Shown: positions 47,284-59,639 of the stretch, piece after piece
Numbering within the stretch: position 1 is the first letter of the stretch
Layout of the letters: every line of letters starts with the position of its first letter
Origin: Cryptomeria japonica
Lineage: Eukaryota > Streptophyta > Pinopsida > Cupressales > Cupressaceae
Assembly: GCF_030272615.1 (NCBI RefSeq)
Contig: NC_081405.1
Location: 610,699,065-610,763,064, forward strand
Direction: 5' to 3'
Length of the DNA: 64,000 bases
Notes under the pieces: model-generated
The model's input: the letters and a program-made list of their open reading frames with translations, nothing else
Database searches by the model: none
Told to the model about the DNA's origin: nothing
Program-made: the position numbers and the translations under genes

Positions 47284-47404
47284 TGTTGAACACAACACAA
47301 GTTTGAGGAGGGTGAATCAGTCTTGAACAAATCCTTATGACTATCTCAATCACATACACTTATCAATTATCTTTATCTATCCAAACACTAATAAAAGATG
47401 AAGT
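47284..47404 (-). repeat. 3' LTR of the decayed Copia, outer piece
   Basis: Plus strand starts TGTTGAACACAACACAAG followed by GAGGAGGGTGAATCAG, the terminal pattern of several Copia LTRs here (minus sense ...CACCCTCCTC...TTCAACA). It continues at 55116. Confidence 0.65.
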
Positions 47405-48423
47405 TGTTGGTATTTTGGCATTAATTTTATTTTGGCATTAAGTTTTCATTGATGTTAACCGGTCTGGCAAGGTCACCGGTAAGAAAGAAGGAGTGACCGG
47501 TATGATGGAAATTCACATGAGAGTGAGGAGACAAAATGAAGGCTTGTCGGTAAGGCATAAACTTGGATGAAGCCTGTGTGTGTGTTAACATGTTGAGTAA
47601 CAACTGGTAGAGAAATAAACTAGTCTGGAGGTTGGCTTCCTATTTTTTATGAAGAGGCAAAATGTTAAAGTCATCACAAACCATTGAAGGTGAAGATGTG
47701 TTACTGGTGTAGTGTGCACTACTGGATAGCAGAAGGAGAAGGTCTCACCGGTATGAGTTTGATAAATGTTCAAGTATGAACCGACTGTGTGTCGGTGAAG
47801 CTAATTGATTGACTATTGTGATGCCATGTGGAGCTCAGGTGGCAAACATGCAAAGGTCGGTGAAGCGTCCATCAACATGGTCATTGAAATAGCTAGTCAA
47901 CATTAATGAAATAGCCACAAATCATGGGATTGTAACTGACTGATGCAGCTCAAGGAAGAAAGGATAACAAAGGAAGATTAGGGAGCAATTGGTACTTGGA
48001 TTAATGCAAAGTAAATTCATTTGCAAGAAGACCTCGAAAAGGAAACAGCTGAGCGTTTTATGAGTCGATAGATTTCAAGGTAGGAAATATTGTACGAGAT
48101 TGCTATCTTTAGCAAGTATGCATTGGATAATGGGAAATGTGTACAGATGCATTCCTAGAGTGTAAGTAATCGATCCAAGATAGTCTGGATCGAATTTGAT
48201 GAAGATTGTGTCAGGTAAAGGGAACCCTAACCGCTTAGTGTTTGAATGCATTCTTGGCGAGAAATCATGGTGATAAATGTATGAGCTCGAGACAGAGCAA
48301 GTGGATGCTGAAAAAAAAGAAAAAGAGAGAGGAAAGCTTAAGTGCAGAAGAGAATCATTTTTCCTTAGAGATTATTCTAAGAAAGTTTCAGAGTAAGTGA
48401 GTAGGAAAATCAGCAAGAGGGTT

Positions 48424-48428
48424 TAACC
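48424..48428. repeat. Target-site duplication TAACC of the Tork-like Copia
   Basis: TAACC at 48424-48428 is repeated at 54448-54452, directly outside the two LTR termini. Confidence 0.9.
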
Positions 48429-49324
48429 TGTAAGGAAGTTAAGTAGCGGAAACAACTTCCTACACTAACCTTGAGAGGAGGGTAATGCAAAACTTTTTCA
48501 GATCGTTACAACAGTTATAGAAAATAGAAATAGATATAATAGAATTCATACCACAACACAGTGATTTACGTGGGGAAAACCCTTTCGGGAGAAAAACCCC
48601 ACACTCCAAAAGCAGCTCAATATTTTATTCAGCAATCAAAAACAGATTACAACATACTTGCAGAGAAAGCTCTTCGCAGGAGTACCACTAATCAGAGATT
48701 CAGAGGCAACTCAATAGCCATAAGACTCTCTTACACCCAACCTCTATCTCACACACCTCAAAAATAGGAGATACAATACAAGAAACTGTCAAACGGTATT
48801 ACAAAACCATGGGCTAAAACCACCCAATAAGGTGTAGCCGAGCTTATCTCCCTTCTAGATGCCCTATGACATGTTAAAGAACACATCAACACATGTCGCT
48901 CCCTTTTACAGCTCATTTATGTATCCGATACAAATTATTTTTCCTATTTCAGGAGTACAAACTTTCGGAGGCCATAACTTGAGAACCGGGTGTCCGATTG
49001 ACGAACCGTTTGAAGCACCAGAAAGATCGCGAAGTGCTCTATCACCTCGTAACTTGATGCACCAGTTATGGCCACTTTTCAGGGCGTTTTGGAGCCTCTA
49101 AATCCCCCAAAATTAAGTTTAAACATTTTATCGTACCCCTCCAAGATGAAAACTTTAATATCTTCAAAACTAGCTGTGACCTTGTGACACAACTTTACCG
49201 GAATGCTTATCTAGCCAACCAGAAGCTTCAAGGAGAGTTTCGCACCATTTTGTGCTCAAATGAAAACTTACTATAAATAGTAACCTCGCATAAATGCAAG
49301 GTTGAGACACCATTTTTCCCAACA
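48429..49324 (-). repeat. 3' LTR of the Tork-like Copia
   Basis: Plus-strand limits TGTAAGGAAG and TTTCCCAACA; same length as 53552-54447. Holds the shared box TTTACGTGGGGAAAACCC near 48564 and a CCATAACTTGAGAACCGGG motif near 48972. Confidence 0.93.
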
Positions 49325-49337
49325 AATCTCCCACTTG
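49325..49337 (-). promoter_or_regulatory. Polypurine tract of the Tork-like Copia
   Basis: The minus strand reads CAAGTGGGAGATT immediately before the LTR start TGTTGGG. Confidence 0.75.
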
Positions 49338-49380
49338 TCGAACACCTTGCAGGAGCGGAAGGGAATGTCAACACAATGAA

Positions 49381-50880
49381 TCAATTGCTAGGGGCCATAA
49401 GGCCCATAGACTCTGAACACCATCTGAACTTCTCTGTGCTCACAGCCTTAGTTAAAGCATCTACAACATTCATCAAAGTTTCCACCTTAACTAGCTTCAC
49501 CCTACCATCTTTGACCATATCTCTAACAAAATGATACTGAACATCAATATGTTTGGTCCGGGCATGAAATGTCGGGTTCTTAGCTAGGCTAATTGCACTC
49601 TGACTGTCACAGTAAACTGTCACTGTACCTTGTTTTATTCCAATATCTGAACATAGTCTCTTAAGCCAAATGGCCTCTTTACAAGCATGAGTAGCTACCA
49701 TATACTCTGCTTCAGTAGTGGATAAAGCAACCACAACCTGTCGCTTACTCATCCAACTAATTGCACCACCAAACAAAGTAAACACATAAGCACTGGTGGA
49801 TCTTCTGCTATCAATATCACCTGCCCAATCTGAATCCACATAACCATGGATATCAAGGGAAGTCATGTCTCCAACTGAATTACCATGATAACACAAAGAA
49901 TACTTTGAAGTACCCTTCAAATATCTGAAGACTCTTTTGACTACATCCCAATGAACTCTACTAGGATTAGACATATATCTAGAAAGTACTCCCACTGCTT
50001 GGGCAATATCTAGTCTAGTACAGACCATAGCATACATCAAGCTTCCAACCGCACTCTGGTAAGGCACTCTGCTCATGTCTTCCATCTCCAATGGGGATGT
50101 AGGACAATCTGAAACAGATAGTTTCATTCCAACTGTAAAAGGAACACTCAATGGTCTACAATTCTGCATGTTGAACCTCTGTAACACTAAATTCACATAC
50201 TTACTCTGGCCTAGCCATAGCTTTCTTTTCACCCTATCTCTTCTAATTTCCATCCCAAGAATGTGCTTTGCTGCACCAAGATCTTTCATTTCAAATTTAG
50301 CAGTGAGCTGAGACTTCAGTTCTGAAATCATACCTTTCCCTTTACCAATGAATAACATATCATCAACATACAATGCAATGAATAAGAAATGATCACCATC
50401 AGATTTATAATAAACACAATGATCTGATTTAGAACGTTCAAATCCCAAACTCAACACATATGTATCAAATTTCTGGTACCACATCCTAAGACTTTGTTTG
50501 AGGCCATACAAAGATTTCTTCAATTTACAGACCAAATTACTTTTGTCTTTCACCACATAGTGCTCCGGCTGTGTCATATAAATATCTTCCTCCAAATCAC
50601 CATGAAGGAAATAAGTTTTCACATCCATTTTCTCAACCTCTAAATCATAAGCAGTAGCAATAGAAAGCAAAAATCTAATGGACGTCATTTTTGCAACAGG
50701 AGAAAATATCTCACCATAATCAACACCCTCAACCTGAGAGTAGCCTTTTGCAACCAACCTTGCTTTATACTTCTCAATGCTTCCATCTGAACCAATTTTT
50801 TTCTTGAACACCCATTTACAACCAACAGGTTTTCATCCTTTGGGAAATGGTACAAGATCCCATGTATCATTCTTTTTCAA
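49381..50880 (-). pseudogene. RT and RNase H of the Tork-like Copia
   Basis: An uninterrupted 476-codon frame (50811-49381) holds the whole catalytic part. [20 protein letters not shown] and [20 protein letters not shown] open it. The first catalytic Asp is in [15 protein letters not shown], and the YVDDMLFIG box follows at about 50370-50345. [21 protein letters not shown] leads into the RNase [41 protein letters not shown], and [15 protein letters not shown], with [15 protein letters not shown] at the end. All catalytic acids are present. The N-terminal RT edge (MEEEMAALKKNDTWDLVPFP) lies upstream of a stop near 50833. This is the best-preserved enzyme in the window. Confidence 0.92.
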
Positions 50881-52359
50881 AGCTGCCATTTCTTCCTCCA
50901 TAGCAATCTTCTAGGATTCTGCATCATTCATACCTAATGCCTCTTCTATAGATTTCGGTTCATCCACACTAGTATTCAGAGCAAAAATACATCTCCAATC
51001 ATTAGGTGAATACCTTTCAGGTGGTTGTCTATGTCTTGTAGACCTTTGAACAAGCTAAGTTGGAGGTTCTTCCTCCTCTTCTGAAGATTTAGAGCTAGAC
51101 GAGCTCTCCTCAACTTCTTGCCTATCTAGGGGTCTCGATTCAACTCTTTCAGGTGTAGAAGGAAGTTGAATCACATCTTCTTTTTTAGTCTGTTCTAGCT
51201 GCAATGTAACAGAAGGAGACTTAATTTCTCTAAAAATAACACTTCTACTGTGAATTACCTTTTGTGCAACAGGGTCCCAAAGCTTGTAACCTTTCACACC
51301 ATAACTATACCCGATGAAGATACATTTCACAGCCTTGTTCTCCAACTTTGTTCGCTTCTCCTTTGGCACATGTGCATATGCCTTGCAACCAAAAACTCTA
51401 AGATGTCTCAATGAAGGCTTGTGACCTGACCATGCTTCCATAGGCGTTTTATCAACAAGAGCTGATGTAGGAGACCTGTTAATTAGGTAGCAAGCAGTGG
51501 CAATAGCTTCAGTCCAAAACTTTTGTTCGAGACCAACACCACTCAACATACTCCTAGCCTTCTCCATCAGTGTCTTGTTCATTCTTTCTACAACTCCATT
51601 CTGCTATGGAGAATACGGAGTTGTCTTCTGCCTGTTAATTCCATAGTCTTTATAGAATCTATCAAAATCATTAGAGCAAAACTCACCGCCATTATCAGTT
51701 CTCAAACATTTTATTTTCTTTCTAGTCTGCAACTCAACCATTGCTTTAAATTCTTTAAAATGACTAAAAACTTCAGATTTACTCTTTAGAAAATATACCC
51801 ATGTCCTTCTACTAAAATCATCAATAAATTAAACATAATATGTGGATTTTCCAATCGAAGAGACATCTACTGGACCAAACACATCAGAATGGATAAGATC
51901 CAAAACACCACAAGTTTTATGAGAACTCGAGTAAAACTGAACACGGTTTTGTTTTCCATAAATGCAATGCTCACAGAAATCAAAGTCAAGATTACAATCA
52001 TTCAAACCTTCAACAAGTTTTTTATTTTTCAAGGTCCTTAGACCCTTTTCTCCAATGTGGCCAAGTCTCTGGTGCCATAGAATAGTCTTCTCTATAGGTA
52101 ACTTTGCTTCAGACGAAAGAGCACCCTTAGGTACCCAAAAACCATTTCCATCTGCTGAAGGTGAAACCTTCAAATCTTCCAGTGAAGTATCCACAGATTT
52201 ACTTTTTACAGAAGTGCTATTACACTCAACAGTGTATGCTTCAAGCTTATACAAAGTGCCAAACCTAACACCTCTAGCAACTACCATAGCACCCTTAATC
52301 ATCTTACATCCTGCTTCAGAAAAGACTACCTGCACACCCGCATCTATCAGTTTACTCAC
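50881..52359 (-). pseudogene. Integrase of the Tork-like Copia
   Basis: Minus strand. LWHQRLGHIGEKGLRTLKNK and CEHCIYGKQNRVQF form the pre-integrase zinc region (about 52085-51935). LDLIHSDVFGPV carries the first Asp, [10 protein letters not shown] the second (about 51705), and QNGVVERMNKTLMEKARSML the Glu (about 51595). ATACYLINRSPTSALVDKTP, LRVFGCKAYAHVP and KCIFIGYSYGVKGYKLWDP follow, then a Ser/Glu-rich linker (SSSSSKSSEEEEE) to 51055. Single stops at about 51828, 51605, 51053 and 50912 interrupt it. The frame is otherwise unbroken. Confidence 0.9.
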
Positions 52360-52866
52360 AGATAATAGGTTTCATTTTAATCCAGGGATATGCAGCACAC
52401 CATTAATCCTTTTTATTCTACTATCATAAAACCTAATTCTAACTTTACCTCGACCAACAAAGTCTAGAGGTGAATCATCACCCAAGTACACCTTACCTCC
52501 ATTGAATCCTTCATATTCAGAAAACCAATCTCTATTGGAAGTCATATGAAAAGATGCACCTGAGTCAATTAACCAGGCATCATTACCTGCATGAGTCGCC
52601 AAAGCCGCAATAAATGCATCGCCATCTTCCTTGTTGGACTCAGAATCAGAATCAAACTTTTTCTTTTTCTTCTTCTTCTTTTCTTCTTTGCAGTCCTTAC
52701 GGATGTGACCCGGTTTACCGCAGTTCCAGCAAATGACTTTGGACTTTCCAGGATATTTCGATCTCCCTTTGGATTTGGACTTGTCACGCTTCTCATTCTT
52801 CTTTCCTTTCTCCTTAGGTCTTCCACGAACGGTTAGGGCTTCCTTTGAACTGATGGATACCTTCCT
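52360..52866 (-). pseudogene. Zinc knuckle and protease of the Tork-like Copia
   Basis: Minus strand. A Lys/Ser-rich stretch precedes the knuckle CWNCGKPGHIRKDC (about 52725-52684) and a long lysine run. The aspartic protease starts at NDAWLIDSGASFHMTSNRDW (about 52585-52530) with an intact DSG triad. KVYLGDDSPLDFVGRGKVRI and INGVLHIPGL complete it, followed by a stop at 52371 and then NLLSVSKLIDAG, which belongs to the same fold. The stop at 52866-52868 separates this part from gag. Confidence 0.88.
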
Positions 52867-53427
52867 TCACATCTCTTCATCGAGTAGGGCACCCACCACG
52901 TCTTCAGATTTCAAAACAACAGAAGTACTACCGATAGCCATAACAAGAGAATCCCACGATTCAGGCAAAGAAAAAAGCAAGATCTGACATTTCTCCTCCT
53001 CGTCCATCTTAACACCAATGGATACTAATTGAGCCACCAACATATTGAATGCTTCCAAGTGGTCTGCAATTCGTCCACCCTCTTCCATCTTCAAGGAATA
53101 CAATTTCTTTCTTAAGAAAATTTGATTTAATAAAGATTTCGCTTGATACATCTCACCAAGCTTAGTCCATAGCTTCTTTGCAGAGTTTTCTTCATGGACA
53201 TTGATTAGAATAGAGTCTGCCAGGCACAGTCTGATTAGACCCTTGGCTTTTCGGTCCATAACATCATATTGAGCTGCCACAGTAGGATCTGAGGGCCTTT
53301 GGACATTCGCATCAATAGCATCCCAAAGATCTCGATCTATTAGCAGATCTTCCATCTTCAGCTTCCACATCTCAAAATTACTTCCATTAAATTTCTCCAC
53401 CTCTACTCTCCCTGACAAACTTGCCAT
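52867..53427 (-). pseudogene. gag capsid of the Tork-like Copia
   Basis: 186 open codons starting MASLSGRVEVEKFNGSNF at 53427, the usual N-terminus of Tork/Tnt1-type gags. The capsid (UBN2-like) shows MWKLKMEDLLIDRDLWDAID, LCLADSILINVHEENSAKKL and LWTKLGEMYQAKSLLNQIFL, then MLVAQLVSIGVKMDEEEKCQ and LPESWDSLVMAI. A TGA after DEEM stops it just before the zinc-knuckle part. The ATG choice follows family length and the 125-bp distance to the PBS. Confidence 0.9.
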
Positions 53428-53536
53428 CTGAATATTCCTGCAACAAGATCAAAAAGTGTCTTCTGCACAAGCTCCCACTCAAATCTGGATTAGTTCAAAA
53501 AACCCAACTGCCCACAATTGAAACCAAAGGTGATCA

Positions 53537-53549
53537 GGCTCTGATACCA
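53537..53549 (-). promoter_or_regulatory. Primer-binding site of the Tork-like Copia
   Basis: The minus strand reads TGGTATCAGAGCC two bases after the LTR end. It is an exact complement of the plant initiator tRNA-Met 3' end as used by most Copia elements. Confidence 0.9.
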
Positions 53550-53551
53550 CT

Positions 53552-54447
53552 TGTAAGGAAGTTAAGTAGTGGAAACAACTTCCTACACTAACCTTGAGAG
53601 GAGGGTAATGTAAAACTTTTTCAGATCATTACAACAGTTACAGAAAATAGAAATAGATATAATAGCATTCATACCACAACATAGTGATTTACGTGGGGAA
53701 AACTCTTTCGGGAGAAAAACCCCACACTCCAAAAGTAGCTCAATATTTTATTCAACAATCAAAAACATATTACAACATACTTGTAGAGCAAGCTCTTCAC
53801 AGGAGTACCACTAATCAGAGATTCAGAGGCAACTCAATAGCCATAAGACTCTCTTACACCCAACCTCTATCTCACACACCTCAAAAATAGGAGATACAAT
53901 ACAAGAAACCGTCAAACGGTATTACAAAACCATGGGCTAAAACCACCCAATAAGGTGTAGCCGAGCTTATCTCCCTTCTAGATGCCCTATGACATGTTAA
54001 AGAACACATCAACACATGTCACTCCCTTTTACAGCTCATTTATGTATCCAATACAAATTATTTTTCCTATTTCAGGAGTACAAACTTCCGGAGGCCATAA
54101 CTTGAGAACCGGGTGTCCGATTGATGAACCGTTTGAAGCACCAAAAAGATCGCGAAGTGCTCTATCACCTCGTAACCTGATGCACCAGTTACAGCCACTT
54201 TTCAGGGCATTTAAGAGCCTCTAAAGCCCCCAAAATTAAGTTTAAACATTTTATCGCACCCCTCCAAGATGAAAACTTTAATATCTTCAAAACTAGCTGT
54301 GACCTTGTGACGCAACTTTACCGGAATGCTTATCTAGCCAACCAAAAGCTTCAGGGAGAGTTTCGCACCATTTTCTGCTCAAATGAAAACTTACTATAAA
54401 TAGTAACCTCGCATAAATGCAAGGTTGAGACACCATTTTTCCCAACA
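53552..54447 (-). repeat. 5' LTR of the Tork-like Copia
   Basis: Same limits as 48429-49324. Many of the differences between the two copies are C/T or G/A. Confidence 0.93.
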
Positions 54448-55115
54448 TAACCGATAGTGATTGAGTACCGGTATAACTGTAGTCCAACAATTAAGCAAAT
54501 GGGTGGGGTGTGGCAGAGCAAGACAACATCCAAGTGTGACATGGTGTGTGGTGAGATTGTGAGAGAGAGAAAGTGATAATAGAGGCCAAGAGTTAGAGAG
54601 AGTAATCTCACAACTCGTAGTGTGAGATCTAGTGGAGGAGAAAAGACTGTCAACTGGCAGTAAGATATTTAATTAGGAGTTACAAAATTCATTTGCAACA
54701 AGAAGCCTTAATTGTATCTAAATTGTATTTCAATACATACATCACCAAGTTGGATCTTGGTACAGGGGATGGTGCTCCCTGGGTTGGTACCCTAAAACAG
54801 AAGGGGTTGGTGCTCCTTGGGTTGGTGCCCTAAATCTTTGTAATTTGGTGTTTTACTTGTGAGGCTAGATTGGAGTAGTAGTCTTCTGTAGCATTTCTCA
54901 CCAAGGTTTTTCCCATATTGAGTTTTCCTTGTATATCTGATGTTGTGAGGTTGCATTTGTGTGATTGATCTCTTTGGTTTCCCTTATTTCTTTAACCAGT
55001 TTGATTGTTTAGTGCTTAAGATAATTACTGGTATTCTAAAGTTGCTTTGAAAGTTAAAAGTTTAGGAACCATTGACTCACTATCCTCTTAGTGGTACTTT
55101 GTGTTCAACAGAAGC

Positions 55116-55819
55116 AATAAACACCAAGCACATGAGCACCAAATATTTACGCGGAAAACCCAATATGGGAAAAACCACAATGTGAATCACACTCACTATT
55201 TGAATAATTGAATACAATGTTTTAGGCATAAGGCCAAGGAATCTCATTGCTCCTAATTTGGACTTACAAGATAAGGTACACAACCTTAGGAAAAGATATG
55301 ATGGACTTACAAGTTGAAAAGCACAATCTCACGACAAGATGAAAATATGCACATGTTTCCAAAAGGACTCACTATCTTCTGGAAAGCATAGAGGAAAGAT
55401 GAATTGAATTGAATAGGATCTCCCAATCATGAAACTATCCTTGTGAAAAATTTGATAATCAACAATAGGAGACAAGAATCATATGTAAGAAAAACACTTA
55501 TCACACAAAAGAGGTGAAGCAATGATTGTATGCTCTATAACAAACAAAGAATTCTATATTGTTCACAAACAATGATTGGAGATACAATTATAATGAATGA
55601 ATGAATCCTTATAAAGATGAATGAAACCATAATGCTAAAATTAGGTGAACTATTTATCAATGCAAAGTAGGGGCTAAATTAAGCTCAACTACATCTAGAA
55701 CTAATGTTAGGAAAGCTAACTTAGATTATAAAATGAACCTAAGTTTAGATTAAGTGAAAAATCAATTAAAGGACCTAATTAATAAATAATTAGATAATTA
55801 TACTAAACTTACTCTAATA
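55116..55819 (-). repeat. 3' LTR of the decayed Copia, inner piece
   Basis: Continues the LTR started at 47284. Includes the shared box TTTACGCGGAAAACCC...GGGAAAAACCAC (55147-55178). The stretch at 55455-55775 matches 59640-60012. Ends CTCTAATA before the PPT-like tract at 55820. Confidence 0.65.
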
Positions 55820-55830
55820 GCCCCTCTTAA

Positions 55831-56934
55831 GATTAACTTAGGGATAAGCTAGAGGAATAACATAAATGCATGCATGAATAATTCTCGAAAACTAGGCCTA
55901 ATTTGGTAGTCATGTACAAACCAATGGAAAGAAAATCAGCCAACACCAATGAGATATCTCTAAATGGAGAAAAACCAAATTGATAAAAAATCCTGTCCAA
56001 AAGCGATAGATGCAATGAAACAAAATAATGTACGACATGTGACTAAGATGAAGGACCCTAAGTGGCCCACCAAGTACTAAATTGGTCACAAAATTACAAT
56101 CAATATCCTCCCTATGGGAGAGAAAACAATACATAATGTATCCCCCAAATGATGAAGAAGTTTCAATGCTAAAGATGAAGGCTTGAGGATAAATGCATAT
56201 GGAGATCCAAGAGTGGAAAACCATGTTCCTCTCATTATGAAAAAACAAATAAAATGGAAAAGGATAAAAGAAATCCATAAAAGGAGATGAGAGGAATAGT
56301 CTCATTATGTGTTTCATGGAAAAATCCTCAAGATCCAACTATCTAAATAAAAAGATGCCAAATCAACTAAAGGAAATCAAAACTGCTAGGAAGATTGTTG
56401 ATGAACAACCTCTCTAAGCACTGAAGATGGGATGACATGAACACTCAAAATTTCATCAAGGAGGAATTGAATATCCTCAATCATGTTCCCAATGTTTGTA
56501 TTGTGTGATGTATCAAACAATGTTGCAATATCTGATAAATACTCATCCCAATCTATTAAAACTAGAAGGGAAAAGTCAAATTGTTGAATTGAACTAATCT
56601 CTAAAGAAGTGGGAGGTGGAGGAGGATAAAAACAACTCTCAAGAATAATTGTGGATGAGGGAATAAAACATAGGTTCAAGTGACCAAGCCTCTCCTCGGA
56701 TTTGTAATCCGTTCTTGATGATTTGATGCATAAGAGAGAGGAAAAACCAATAGAACTACATACTAAATGGGAGTAAAATATGAGTTTTCATACAATTAGG
56801 ATGCACGGTCAACACTGCTAACTACAATAAGCTCTCTACTATGCATGTCTCTAATGAGTACTAAATTAGGGGTGAACTCAACTACTTTCTTGTCCCACTA
56901 TGAGTAATTGGGTAGATATAAAGAAGATCTAAAG
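55831..56934 (-). other. Interior of the decayed Copia, no recognised domain
   Basis: Two minus-strand frames are open (56679-56386 and 56338-55910). Neither shows pol motifs; one is hydrophobic by composition. Integrase and RT would be expected here in a complete element and are absent. Confidence 0.4.
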
Positions 56935-58118
56935 ATAATGTAGGGACACAAAGAACATTATGGAGTATGCCACCATCAACCTCAATAGAACCACTCCCAT
57001 TAACACTCATGTAAGTTTTATTACCCATCAAAATCTATCTATAAAATGACAATACTCAAAAGATGAGAATATACTATCTAATGATTACATATGATGTGAT
57101 GCTCTTGAATCAAGAATCCACCTGAATGTTTGTTGTGTGGATGGAAAGAGTGTAGGGCCCTTTATCTTGTCTTCACTAAATGCTAATCAAGAAGAATTAG
57201 CATGTCAATATCATAAAGTGGTAGAATAAGATGTACTAGATGAAGGCAATTGATTATTGTGGTTCTATAAAAGATGCATCAACTCATCACTCTTCTTTGC
57301 ATAACATTGATTCTCATTGAATTTCCTAGCTTAGTGTAATATGCACAATTCTACTTATCCTTCTTTGATCATGAACTCTTAGAAGAGGAAGAGTAATATA
57401 AAGAATTGTGTGATCCTATGTCCTTGAGCTGCTCATGTGACTTGGAATCCTTGTGTACCTATTTCTTACCTTTACCATGTGAATCCTTCTTATTTGTGGT
57501 GCCCTAAGAAGCAACAATAGCCTATGACTTGGAAGACATCAATCTACCCATCTAAATCAACTTAATTTTCTCTTGTATGAATTGAGAAGCAAACTCATCA
57601 AGGGAAGGCAAGGTGTAACAAGTACCAAGGGCATCTTTGCTGGCTTAAACTATAGAATCAAAAACTAAATAATTAGGACAAAGATTTGCAAGGATAAAAA
57701 GAATCAACTTAGAGTCCCCCTACTTAATTTTATACTACTTCAACTATAGTATTAGAGACTTGATTTTGATGAATAAGTCTTACATGTTGTCAAAATCATT
57801 AGGATTCAAGCAAATAAGCTCATTCTCCAGTTAAAAAATTCCTCAATGCATCTTGCTTCCCAAATAGGAACTCAAATGTAGCTAGATCTAACTGGGTGTG
57901 GTGAAATACTCAACATGAAAAATAAGATTTGGAGTCATACACACACAATGTCTCAAAATCCTCATCACACCTATTGAACCACTTCCTTTTCTTAGAAGCC
58001 GCTTTAGGCTCAACTTCTATACCCATGGTCACTTTATATAACTCGTAGTGCATTAAGTGAATCTCCATTTGTTTTCCTAGTTGAATGGAGTAAGGGGAGC
58101 TATATCATTTTGATCCAT
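56935..58118 (-). pseudogene. gag and protease remnant of the decayed Copia
   Basis: Minus strand from an ATG at 58118 (MDQNDIAPLTPFN). With frame changes, GSIGVMRILRHCVCM-like and FGKQDAL blocks of a Copia capsid follow, then a Lys/Ser-rich tract. A damaged knuckle reads FNENQCYAKKSDELMHLL near 57320-57260. The protease signature WILDSRASHH is at about 57125-57095 (DSG changed to DSR), and VNGSGSIEVDGGILHNVL near 57000-56950. Stops are frequent. The family differs from both intact Copia elements in the window. Confidence 0.65.
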
Positions 58119-59639
58119 TGAAAAGTAGAAAACAATGTATAGAAATAGAGTAATACAACAATATATATCCTGTCAATGTCAAAACATTTCACATGAATCA
58201 TAGAAAAAAACTAATTTACTTATTTCCAATAAGGAATCCAAGAAGGAAAATATTGTGATATATGAGATCCTAATAAATATTCTATAGAAAATGACTTTCA
58301 TATATATGTGCAGGATCATGAGGGGCCAATAAGTGGCAATATTTTTACTAAAGTCTTGATTGATAGGATGATTAAAAAATATCTATAACTTTCAAACGAT
58401 ATCACATTTTTTGAATCCAAAAATGCATCGCATTCTATGCTTTGTATACTATAGGATTTTTACAAAAAAATGAATTTCATTAAATTTTGACCAAGTTATG
58501 GTGGTCAGACATATGAGTTTTTATATTTTTAAAAATTTGTAGTAAAAAAATCATAATTAATTATTTATTTCAAATAAAATACCAAAAAATATGTGTCACA
58601 TCTAGACATGAGTCTTCTACTTATATCTAAAATATTATAAAAAAATATTATGATTTGATTGTGGTTAGGGTGGTCAGATAGACACTTGCTTCTTATCTTT
58701 TTCTTGAAATTTAAGTACTACTACATTGAAATTTCAATTTTATGCCAAATAGATTTAATTTTTTTAAGAAAACAACTAGTAGCTTAGAAACTACATTCAA
58801 TTTGCTATAGATTCTATTCTTGCATATTTTTAAAATAATGTTAGTAACTTATTCAAATATTTATGTCAAGTTGCCTAAGTTTTTTTTTTTGGTTTTCATT
58901 GCCACGTAAGGGCCTATTTGGTCCACCATGATCTTGCACATACCCAGATATAAATAGGAGACTCTCAAATCTTTTGACGATGTATGGAAGTCAATAATGG
59001 TGTCTGAATGTGCAAGATGTGGCCTAGAAGTAAAAAAATAAAGGCTAATTTTGGTGGCCTACTATAGAAAATTGGTATGGAATTCAATCAAACCAACTAG
59101 AGAATCAAATTAGTGCTAGAAGTAGCTTTCTAATGATATATTGTTTGCCCAATATTTACTTTGTATGACAATATTATGAGCATCAAACCAATCGCATCTC
59201 AATTAGAGCTTAGAAGGCTTGAAGGGTTCCCAAAAATGATAATTTTCTAAAAATACAAACTTTTCAAAAATAAGAACTTTCCAAAATAGTAAGTTTCCAA
59301 AAAAAAATTTCAAAAAAAAACTTTCTAAAAATGGAAACCTTCCAAAAATAGTTTTTTTTTTTTTAATGGAACTTTGTGAAAAATGATGCAAATAATTCTT
59401 TAGTCTCTAATTTTGACAAATCGGAGGTAAGTTTAGGGTTCTTCGATCTCTTGAGTGCAATGTTGACCTCTCTTTTGCTCCAAATTGTCTATGTTTTTCA
59501 ACTACCCCTAGATTTTGCCTTAGTTTTTATTCCCTTGGCCAATTTGACTTGAATTTTCAACTACTTAGATTATGATTAAATATAGATGTGATGCCAACCT
59601 CCATTTTAGCCCAAAGTGCACAAAAAAATCACCTCAAGT
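58119..59639. other. AT-rich interior or leader, with a minisatellite
   Basis: No gene recognised. GGTGGTCAGA occurs near 58500 and 58670. The stretch 59222-59355 is a degenerate minisatellite, listed separately. Confidence 0.4.
59222..59355. repeat. Degenerate minisatellite of TTTCCAAAAATA type
   Basis: About seven imperfect units of 16-20 bp built on AACTTTCCAAAAATA. The minus-strand frame through it encodes a Phe/Leu/Lys-rich repeat peptide of no meaning. Confidence 0.6.

Larger units (their letters stand above)
48429..54447 (-). mobile_element. Tork-like Copia LTR retrotransposon, 6.0 kb, well preserved
   Basis: Two 896-bp LTRs, TAACC duplications, PBS, gag, protease, integrase, RT, RNase H and PPT, all on the minus strand. 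By eye the LTRs differ at about 30 positions, mostly transitions. The gag-pol frame is continuous apart from about seven single stop codons and no frameshift that I can find. Lineage (Tork/Tnt1-like) is inferred from the gag start, the CWNCGKPGHIRKDC knuckle and the IN/RT motifs. Confidence 0.93.
47405..55110 (+). repeat. LTR (probably solo) split by the Tork-like Copia
   Basis: TGTTGGTATTTTGGCATT at 47405 and ...GTGTTCAACA at 55110 give TG...CA ends. Flanking GAAGT (47400-47404) and GAAGC (55111-55115) look like a 5-bp duplication with one change. Without the Tork element the LTR is about 1.7 kb. A near-duplicate GGTGCTCC-TGGGTTGGT-CCCTAAA occurs twice at 54769-54833. No internal region adjoins, so a solo LTR is the simplest reading. 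Confidence 0.65.

Noticed and set aside
48561-48767. Paired ORFs at 48561-48767 and 53684-53890 (and 48859-49101 / 53982-54224)
   Set aside because: Each pair is the same LTR sequence read twice; the frames are LTR chance ORFs although both copies stay open.
55910-56338. Hydrophobic 142-codon minus-strand ORF, membrane-protein-like
   Set aside because: Phe/Leu/Ile-rich because the plus strand is A/G-rich; no conserved motif, and it sits inside a decayed Copia element.
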